Source: Vreelandella neptunia
Lineage (GTDB): Bacteria > Pseudomonadota > Gammaproteobacteria > Pseudomonadales > Halomonadaceae
Direction of reading: 5' to 3'
Assembly: GCF_000712975.1 (NCBI RefSeq)
Contig: NZ_JHQL01000004.1
Coordinates: 124,001 to 188,000 of the forward strand
DNA length: 64,000 bases
The notes under the pieces were generated by a model, which was not told the origin of the DNA, made no database searches, and was given only the letters and a program-made list of their open reading frames with translations. A program made the position numbers and the translations under genes. Position 1 is the stretch's first letter. Every line of letters begins with the position of its first letter. This document shows, piece after piece, positions 36,970-44,014 of this stretch.

Positions 36970-39375
36970 ATGACGGCCCCAGTCTCTCCCACTCTTCTCG
37001 AGCCCGGCACAGCCGGGCTTGTGGAGGACTACTTCAACCAACTTTGCGAGGGACAGCCAGGCGTCTTTGATGCCATGGTTGACCGTTATGGTCAGCTGCG
37101 GCCAGGTTGGGAAACCCTTCTTAGGGCGCTTGAAGCACTCGGGACCGATGGCCGCCTTCAGCAGCGTGAAGAAATCCAGCGACTGTTGGCTGAAAATGGC
37201 GTTATCTTCAACATGCATGATGAGGCCAAGCGCTCCTGGCGGCTGGACCCGCTGCCCTGGGTGATTAACCACACCGACTGGCAAGCGCTTGAAGTAGGCT
37301 TGCGTCAACGCACTCGCTTACTCAATGCTCTCTTTGACGATATCTACGGAGCACGCCGCCTGTTTGATACCGGCCTACTCCCTACCCAGGCGCTGCTTGC
37401 TTCGCCGCATTTGCTACTACCGTGTCACGGCTCGCAGCCAAGTGACCGTCCAGCCATCAACTTTCACGGCGTTGATGTGATTCAGGATGCCGAAGGTCAG
37501 TGGCGCGTGATTGGCGACCGCTTACAGGCTCCTTCCGGTACCGGTTTCACCCTTGAAAACCGCATATTGATGGCGCGGGCACTGCCTGACATGTACCGCA
37601 ATGCGCCACTTAAACGATTAGCGGGCTTTCTCGATAATTACCACCGCACGCTTATTGCCCTTGCCTACCAGCACCGTGACAACCCAAACGTTGTACTACT
37701 GACACCTGGACCGGGCAGCCCACGCTATTTTGAGCACGCCTACCTGGCTAACTATCTCAATATTGACCTTGCCGAGGGGCAGGACTTAATCGTTAGAGAT
37801 TCACAGCTATGGCTTCGCACTCTAGGCGGTTTGCAACCGGTGGATGTGGTGCTGCGCCATTGTGATGACGCCTACTGCGACCCACTTGAGCTGCGCGGTG
37901 ACTCTCAGTTAGGCGTGCCCGGTTTACTTCAAGCTGCTCGTGCCGGAGGGGTAGCGATGTCCAATGCGTTAGGCGTAGGCATTTTGGAATCACCCGAGCT
38001 TGCCGATTACCTGCCTGCCCTCTGCGAGCATTTGCTAGGCGAAAAACTGCTACTGCCGAACGCCAATGCCGCCACGCGACCGGCCACGGCACCCATATTT
38101 GACCATCAGATGCAGCGTTTATCGCCTACCACCATGAACCTGCGCTGTTTTATTACTCGCTCGCCGGGAAGTATCGCCAGTTCAGGCCAGCAGCCAAGCG
38201 ACTACCACGTTATGCCGGGTGGTTTAGCCTGGGTAGGTACGCCGGGTTCGCCATCGTTGAATAGTCCTGTTGTGAAAGATGTGTGGGTAACGGCCAGCAC
38301 GCCCCAGCCTCATGTCAGCCAACTTCGCCAGGCCCGCGGCCCAGTAGTCGCCACCCGGGATGGCACAGACTTACCCAGTCGCGTGGCCGAAAGTCTGTTT
38401 TGGTTAGGACGCTACGGCGAACGCCTGGATGCACGGGCACGCTTGCTACGTGAAGCGCTGATGCGCTTGCTGGAAGTTGATCAAGATGAAATCGCCGACC
38501 AGTTACTTGATGAACTGTTGATCGCCCTGGAAATCACTACGCTTAACGAAGATAGCGAAAACAGCAAACCGCCGCTGGTCGGCTTTGTGCAGAAACGCGC
38601 AGCCCTGCTAGCCCAATTTGACACCACAGACACCCAGGCCTTACATGCCCTGTTTGATCAGCTACTGCGTAACGCCCGTAGCGTACGTGACCACCTAGGC
38701 GATGACTCTTGGCGGGTGATTAACCAGCTTCGCCAACGCGTCAGCGGTTTTAACTCAAGCCTGGGTGCCAGTGCCGCACGACGTGCCTGTGAAGGGCTTT
38801 CTGCTCAAATAGCCGCTTTTTTTGGCTTATGCAACGAAACCATGCCCCACCACTACGGCTGGCGGTTTATGGATATTGGGCGCTTTTTAGACCGCGTCTT
38901 AGGCCTGCTGTCGCTGCTCAAGCTGACCCTTAATGCTCCTCACTCTCCCGGCCTTGCGCTCTGGGAAGTAGTGCTGGCCACCACCGACAACTTTACTGCG
39001 TATCGCAGGCGCTATCGCAGCGAGCTACATCCAGAAGCGATTTTAGACCTACTGCTCTTTGATGAAACTAACCCGCGCTCCGTGGGCTACATGCTCAAAC
39101 GCCTTGAGCGGCAAATGAACCGCCTGCCTGGTAGCTCTTCACCCTATCGTAACGCGGAGCGGCGCCTGTTAATTCAGGCCAACGCCGCTCTGCATTTGGC
39201 CGATATTGATCGCCTTAGCCACCTTACCGACACCCCCGAAGCGCAAGAAGCGCTAGAGCAGTTGCTTGATGAACTGATTGAACCGCTAACAGCACTTTCC
39301 GATGCTATCAGCCACAGCCATTTCAGCCATGTCGAGCGGCCGCGCCAATTAGTTAGCATGGAGCCTGATGCATGA
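36970..39375 (+). CDS. ATP-grasp/alpha-E fusion protein with a shortened ATP-grasp domain
   Basis: An 801-residue fusion: permuted ATP-grasp region (about 70-445; GDRLQAPSGTGFTLENRILM at 182-201, VVLLTPGPGSPRYFEHAYLA at 241-260) followed by alpha-E (from about 469, SRVAESLFWLGRYGERLDAR). Compared with the stand-alone paralogue at 31525-33009, the sequence jumps from LLLPNANA (about 361-368) straight to APIFDHQMQRLSPTTMNLR, so the roughly 60 residues that hold the VVKPANESGGYG lysine and glycine loop are missing. The frame is open throughout. The ATP-grasp half may be a pseudoenzyme. It overlaps the next transglutaminase gene by 4 bases (ATGA). Confidence 0.9.
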   Translation: MTAPVSPTLLEPGTAGLVEDYFNQLCEGQPGVFDAMVDRYGQLRPGWETLLRALEALGTDGRLQQREEIQRLLAENGVIFNMHDEAKRSWRLDPLPWVINHTDWQALEVGLRQRTRLLNALFDDIYGARRLFDTGLLPTQALLASPHLLLPCHGSQPSDRPAINFHGVDVIQDAEGQWRVIGDRLQAPSGTGFTLENRILMARALPDMYRNAPLKRLAGFLDNYHRTLIALAYQHRDNPNVVLLTPGPGSPRYFEHAYLANYLNIDLAEGQDLIVRDSQLWLRTLGGLQPVDVVLRHCDDAYCDPLELRGDSQLGVPGLLQAARAGGVAMSNALGVGILESPELADYLPALCEHLLGEKLLLPNANAATRPATAPIFDHQMQRLSPTTMNLRCFITRSPGSIASSGQQPSDYHVMPGGLAWVGTPGSPSLNSPVVKDVWVTASTPQPHVSQLRQARGPVVATRDGTDLPSRVAESLFWLGRYGERLDARARLLREALMRLLEVDQDEIADQLLDELLIALEITTLNEDSENSKPPLVGFVQKRAALLAQFDTTDTQALHALFDQLLRNARSVRDHLGDDSWRVINQLRQRVSGFNSSLGASAARRACEGLSAQIAAFFGLCNETMPHHYGWRFMDIGRFLDRVLGLLSLLKLTLNAPHSPGLALWEVVLATTDNFTAYRRRYRSELHPEAILDLLLFDETNPRSVGYMLKRLERQMNRLPGSSSPYRNAERRLLIQANAALHLADIDRLSHLTDTPEAQEALEQLLDELIEPLTALSDAISHSHFSHVERPRQLVSMEPDA

Positions 39376-40241
39376 AGTACACCCTGCGGCACACCACGCG
39401 CTATCATTACAGCGCACCCGTCACACTATGTCATAGTGAGGCACGGGTGTTGCCGCGCAAAACGCTGCACCAAGAGTGCGGCGCATCCGAGCTAACCATT
39501 AGCCCACTGCCGCAGGTTCAAGCAGAACGACGCGACGTATTCGGTAATCGCGTACTTTATTTTGCCATGGAGGATATTCACCAGACGTTAGACGTCACGG
39601 TGGTCACCCAGCTGAATACCCAGCCGCTGCCCCCACTGCCCACGACGTCTCCTGGCTGGGAGAGTGTCGCCGAACAGCTCAACAGCGATTGCCGCTTTGA
39701 TATGCAGCTGTATCGCCTGGACTCGCCGTTTATTCGCCGTAACGAGGACTTAGCCGCTTTTGCTCGCAGCTGCTTTACGCCCGGGCGTCCGCTGGTAGAG
39801 AGCGCCTTGGCGCTCAATCAACTGATCTACGATACCTTCGAGTATGACCCCAGCTTCACCACGCTTGCTACTCCGCTTAGTGATGTGCTGGCTAACCGTC
39901 GTGGGGTATGCCAAGACTTTGCTCACCTAGCGATTGGAGCGCTGCGCTCGATAGGCTTGGCCGCACGCTATGTCAGCGGCTATCTAGAAACCCAGCCGCC
40001 GCCCGGACAGCCAAGGCTGGTGGGGGCAGACGCATCTCACGCATGGCTTGCGACCTGGATTCCCGATTGGGGCTGGCTAGCACTCGACCCCACCAACGGT
40101 ACCCTTGCTGGCGAACAGCACCCAGTGCTGGCCTGGGGACGTGACTACGCGGATGTTGCACCATTAAAAGGGGTAATGAATGGCGGCGGCGACCATAAGC
40201 TAGAGGTGGAAGTGGATGTGATGCCAATTAGCGCTGAATAA
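39372..40241 (+). CDS. Transglutaminase-like protein
   Basis: A 289-residue stand-alone transglutaminase-like protein with the bacterial N-terminal beta region (MKYTLRHTTRYHYSAPV) and catalytic triad Cys180 (NRRGVCQDFAHLAIGALRSI), His223 (DASHAWLATWIP) and Asp239 (LALDPTNG). No signal peptide, so cytoplasmic. Its ATG overlaps the stop of the ATP-grasp/alpha-E fusion, so the two are co-translated. Such enzymes may act as peptidases, amidases or cross-linkers; the role in this cluster is not known. Its last 14 bases overlap the convergent TRAP permease gene. Confidence 0.92.
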   Translation: MKYTLRHTTRYHYSAPVTLCHSEARVLPRKTLHQECGASELTISPLPQVQAERRDVFGNRVLYFAMEDIHQTLDVTVVTQLNTQPLPPLPTTSPGWESVAEQLNSDCRFDMQLYRLDSPFIRRNEDLAAFARSCFTPGRPLVESALALNQLIYDTFEYDPSFTTLATPLSDVLANRRGVCQDFAHLAIGALRSIGLAARYVSGYLETQPPPGQPRLVGADASHAWLATWIPDWGWLALDPTNGTLAGEQHPVLAWGRDYADVAPLKGVMNGGGDHKLEVEVDVMPISAE

Positions 40242-41493
40242 GCCCATTGGTTAACCAAGGCACCCAGGCAAGAAGCACTAGAGTCACTAAGGTTGCCAAC
40301 AAAAATGGCAGCAGTGCGCGAAATATTTTGAGCGGCGGTGCGCCGGTCATCGAAGAGGCAATAAACAGTCCCGCCCCCACCGGAGGCGTTAATAAGCCCA
40401 TTACCAAGGTTAAACACACCACCACACCAAATTGATAGGGGCTAATCGCGAACTGGCTTTGAGCAATGGGCATTAAAATCGGCACGACCAAGATCAGTGC
40501 CGCAATACCGTCAATTACCATTCCCACCAACAGCAGCGCGCCAATCACCAACAGTAAAAATACAAAGGGGTCGCTGGTAAACGCCGCAATCCACGCTGCG
40601 GCCATTTGCGGCAATCGCTCATAAATCACCACCCAACCAAACACACCCGCGGCAGCAATTAGCATTATCACCAAGCCCGCGTTGATCGCTGTGCGAGTCA
40701 GTACCTGAGGTAGCTGACTTAAACGCAGGTCACCGTATACAAAGCGTCCCATTAATAGCGCCGCCAGCGAAGCTAACGCCGCTGACTCAGTGGGCGTGGC
40801 AATCCCCCATAAAATACCGCCAATAATGATCACGGGTATGAGCAGTGCAGGCAGCCCCCAAAGCAAGTCATGAAGCGCCTGACGACGGCTAGGCCATTGG
40901 CCTTTAGGGTATTGCTCTACCAAGCCTATCAACGCAATCACGATAAAAAAGCTTGCCCCTAAAAGTAGCCCTGGCAGTAATCCAGCAATAAACATCTCTG
41001 CAATGGGGACTTGGGCCATAACACCAAACAACACAAACAGCATGGAAGGTGGAATAATCGGCGACAGTAAACCACCGGCTGCGGTAATCGCTGCGCTATA
41101 AGATTTGTCGTAACCTTCCTGCTCCATTGCCGGCACCATCGCACGGGACATAATGGCAATTTGCGACGCCGCCGAACCAATAATCGCGGCCATCATCATA
41201 TTGGCCACTAAATTAATGTAGGCAAGACCGCCACGAAAACCGCCCACTAAAATACGCGCCAGCGCGATTAAACGACGGGTTAAACCACCTTCATTCATTA
41301 ACTCGCCCGCCAGCATAAATAGCGGGATCGCCAGCAATCCATAGCTTTCAATGGCACTAAACAGCTGCTGCGGATAGGAATCAAATAGCACCGTATTACC
41401 TGATGCTTGGATATACCACATCGCGGTCAGTGCCAATACCAGCGCAATCGGCACGGCACCGAGCAACAGCAGCAAAAACACAGCAATCGTCAT
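40228..41493 (-). CDS. dctM: TRAP transporter large permease (DctM)
   Basis: The main membrane subunit of a TRAP transporter; 421 residues with about 12 TM helices. Signatures: IPLFMLAGELMNEGGLTRRL, AAIIGSAASQIAIMSRAMVP, PIIPPSMLFVLFGVMA and VVCLTLVMGLLTPPVGAGLF. It uses the sodium gradient to take up the acid delivered by DctP. It is the last gene of a dctPQM operon. Substrate unknown from sequence. Confidence 0.95.
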   Translation of the reverse strand: MTIAVFLLLLLGAVPIALVLALTAMWYIQASGNTVLFDSYPQQLFSAIESYGLLAIPLFMLAGELMNEGGLTRRLIALARILVGGFRGGLAYINLVANMMMAAIIGSAASQIAIMSRAMVPAMEQEGYDKSYSAAITAAGGLLSPIIPPSMLFVLFGVMAQVPIAEMFIAGLLPGLLLGASFFIVIALIGLVEQYPKGQWPSRRQALHDLLWGLPALLIPVIIIGGILWGIATPTESAALASLAALLMGRFVYGDLRLSQLPQVLTRTAINAGLVIMLIAAAGVFGWVVIYERLPQMAAAWIAAFTSDPFVFLLLVIGALLLVGMVIDGIAALILVVPILMPIAQSQFAISPYQFGVVVCLTLVMGLLTPPVGAGLFIASSMTGAPPLKIFRALLPFLLATLVTLVLLAWVPWLTNGLIQR

Positions 41494-41526
41494 AAACGTA
41501 CCGTCACATGATAAGCAGGATTAGCG

Positions 41527-42084
41527 TCACGTTTTGGCAGTAGGTTCTTGAGTCGGGGTGCGCCACTGGTTGAGTGACTGGATAAGATTTGCCCAGCCAT
41601 GCAGACTAAGAGACAGTGCAAACCACGGCACAATCAACCACGCCCAGAACTTTTTAACGCCAAGAGTGGAAGTGTTTTCAGCGTAAATAAAATTAAAAGT
41701 GTGCCCCTGGAACGCACGGGTGTCGAACCCTGCTTGCGCAAGTTCAAGAGGCTGATACCAACGCCAGCACAGCCACACGAGCAGCAGTGCAAATAGCAGC
41801 ACAATGGCATCTACCCAAAGACCAATTAGTTTTCGCCCCGTTTGCGGCAGTAGATCGCTCAACAGTGTTACCGCTATCCCTTGGCGGCGTTTAAATACCG
41901 CGCCGGCAATTAAAAAAGTCATCCAAATCATGGAATAAATTGCCAACTCACTAATCCAATAAAGCGGACTACCCAGCGCACGAAATGCAATATTGGTGAG
42001 AATTAAGCAGGTAACTGCCGCTGCTAAAGCAGCGGCGGCTATCTCTTCGCAACGGGCAAGCCTTGAAGAAAAACGTTGCAGCAT
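41527..42084 (-). CDS. dctQ: TRAP transporter small permease (DctQ)
   Basis: A 185-residue, four-helix DctQ subunit: segments around AAAALAAAVTCLILTNIAFR, LAIYSMIWMTFLIAGAVF with the conserved KRRQGIAV after it, IVLLFALLLVWLCWRWY and a C-terminal helix. Start MLQRFSS is chosen just after the dctP stop (TAAGATG); the longer frame overlaps dctP by 32 bases. Works with DctM. Confidence 0.9.
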   Translation of the reverse strand: MLQRFSSRLARCEEIAAAALAAAVTCLILTNIAFRALGSPLYWISELAIYSMIWMTFLIAGAVFKRRQGIAVTLLSDLLPQTGRKLIGLWVDAIVLLFALLLVWLCWRWYQPLELAQAGFDTRAFQGHTFNFIYAENTSTLGVKKFWAWLIVPWFALSLSLHGWANLIQSLNQWRTPTQEPTAKT

Positions 42085-42085
42085 C

Positions 42086-43072
42086 TTACTCGTCGCGCAG
42101 CCGTTCAGCTTCAGCACGTAACGTTTCTAACATAGGCGCTTTCGGCGCCCAGATGCTTTCCCACTGTGCAATGGCGTCAGAGAAGAACTCAGCATCCGCT
42201 TCAACAATGTTGATATCTAAAGCACGGATTTCCTCTTCCTGAGCGGCATCCATCTCTTCAAAGCCTACCAACACGTTTTCAAGATGCTCCGCCATTGCGG
42301 TATCAATCAGCTCACGATCATCTTCCGACAGCTCGCGCCACACTCGACCAGACACCACGCCCACCATAGGGAACATCATATGATTAGAAATCAGCAGATT
42401 TTCCGCCTGCTCGTAGAATTTCAAAATCAAAATAGAGTCGAAATCCATATCAATAGCATCGACCTGGCCGTTAGCCAGCGCATCATATACTTCTAATAGC
42501 GGCATGGGCGCAGGGGCAGCACCAGTGGCCGTATAGAAATCACGGATTGGCTCAAATGGGGTAATACGTAAACGCTGCCCCTGCAGATCGTCGGCGCTTT
42601 CAATAGGATCACGGCTGAGCACTTGGCGCATACCCACCATGCCGTAACCAACGCCAATTAAGCCGACTTCTTGCGGCATTAATTCGAGTAGTTCTCCAGC
42701 CGCGTCAGAACGTAACAGCTGTGCCGCATGGTTAACGTCATCCACTAGATAAGGCGCATAAAGCGCACCAAAATCAGGAATACGATTTGAAATTTCGGCA
42801 ATTGTTAAAAAAGCCATATCTAATGCGCCAGTTTGAAGCTGCTGAACCATCTGCGCTTCATTGCCAAGCTGCTGGGCTGGAAAAACGCTAACGCTATGCT
42901 CGCCATCAGAGCGCTCGTTAAGCGTTTGGGCAAAGGCTTCCGCCTCGGTGGACCAAAGATGCTGTGCAGGCGTGATAAGACCGAGACGAAAATCCCGCGC
43001 TTGAGCACTCATGGCTGAAACGGCGAGCGTGGCTGTTGCGCAGGCAAGCGTAAGCGTTTTGATGCGATTCAT
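42086..43072 (-). CDS. dctP: TRAP transporter substrate-binding protein (DctP)
   Basis: A 328-residue periplasmic solute-binding protein with signal peptide (about 1-25, MNRIKTLTLACATATLAVSA then MSAQA). The carboxylate-binding arginine is expected near GQRLRITPFEPIRDFY; LPLLEVYDALANGQVDAID-like text (PMPLLEVYDALANGQVDAID) is the usual DctP hinge motif. Related to the DctP/SiaP type for C4-dicarboxylates or other organic acids. Start after AAGAGG. The first gene of dctPQM, so the promoter should be between 43073 and 43199. Confidence 0.93.
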   Translation of the reverse strand: MNRIKTLTLACATATLAVSAMSAQARDFRLGLITPAQHLWSTEAEAFAQTLNERSDGEHSVSVFPAQQLGNEAQMVQQLQTGALDMAFLTIAEISNRIPDFGALYAPYLVDDVNHAAQLLRSDAAGELLELMPQEVGLIGVGYGMVGMRQVLSRDPIESADDLQGQRLRITPFEPIRDFYTATGAAPAPMPLLEVYDALANGQVDAIDMDFDSILILKFYEQAENLLISNHMMFPMVGVVSGRVWRELSEDDRELIDTAMAEHLENVLVGFEEMDAAQEEEIRALDINIVEADAEFFSDAIAQWESIWAPKAPMLETLRAEAERLRDE

Positions 43073-43199
43073 GCAAAGCCTCTTGTATCCAGCGGAAGCG
43101 CCCATAGCGCTTCGCGTGTTTTTTTAATTGATAGACTTTGAGAATACATTAGCGTTAGCGTTAATGGCACCCGCCATTACGCTAACGCAACGACGCTAC

Positions 43200-43907
43200 T
43201 TACGCTGCTTCGTAAGCCGCTTTTAAGCGGTAAAACTCATCAACAATTGCTGCCATTTCAGTCGCGTCGTAATCACACAAGCCACTAACCACTAATTTCT
43301 TAGAGCCCACCCCAACCGCTTCTCCAGCAGACTCAATCGAAAACTCAAGCAAGGCATCGGCGCGCTTACCCTGCACTTCTAGCGAGGAGCTTGTTAGCGC
43401 TAAGTTCGGCGAAAAACCGTCTAAACGCTCTAGGGAAAAGCCCATGCTGTCGTAAATAACCAAGGGGCGCTTAGGATTAAACATTACCCCATGCTGCTCC
43501 ATCAAAGGTTTTAAATAGTGGGGAAAGTTTTTACCCGAAAATGCCACATAGCAGCGAGCAAAGGCCTCAATAGCCGCTTCATCGTGAGTCACTTCTCCAC
43601 CACGAGTTACCTGAAGGTAGCATTTACCACCATCATCGCAGACATGTAGATGACCGTTCTCGTCTTCACTAAATTTGAGCGGTGTGTCGGCTCCCACCAT
43701 ATTGGTGAAGCGAAATTCCATTTGTCGCGACAACCCAAATTTCACCAATACCAGCGTAAATAGCAGGTCACCAGGTACGCAAAAACGGCGCGCATCTGGA
43801 TTATGAATCGGGTTGTAATCGCCGGCCACGCCCTTGGCGAAACGGCTGGCCTGCTCAGCAGAGATCACAACATACTCTCCGCGCTGCGCGTAAAAATCCT
43901 TGAACAT
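43200..43907 (-). CDS. DUF3581 family protein
   Basis: A 235-residue protein of the DUF3581 family, found in marine and halophilic Gammaproteobacteria. It starts MFKDFYAQRGEYVVISAEQA and contains AKGVAGDYNPIHNPDARRFC, which recalls the hot-dog hydratase (MaoC-like) pattern GDxNPIH; I infer a distant hot-dog fold. Later NFPHYLKPLMEQHGVMFNP is conserved-looking. Function unknown. SD weak. It is divergent from the large AsmA-like gene across 107 bases. Confidence 0.85.
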   Translation of the reverse strand: MFKDFYAQRGEYVVISAEQASRFAKGVAGDYNPIHNPDARRFCVPGDLLFTLVLVKFGLSRQMEFRFTNMVGADTPLKFSEDENGHLHVCDDGGKCYLQVTRGGEVTHDEAAIEAFARCYVAFSGKNFPHYLKPLMEQHGVMFNPKRPLVIYDSMGFSLERLDGFSPNLALTSSSLEVQGKRADALLEFSIESAGEAVGVGSKKLVVSGLCDYDATEMAAIVDEFYRLKAAYEAA

Positions 43908-44014
43908 GGCTTTGCTGCCTGCCTAGCGTTGAAATCGAAAACCCATTACGGTCCCACGACGCGCATAATGCCATAAAACACGCGCCGACAGGAGTCATCT
44001 GCAAGGAAGCCCGT

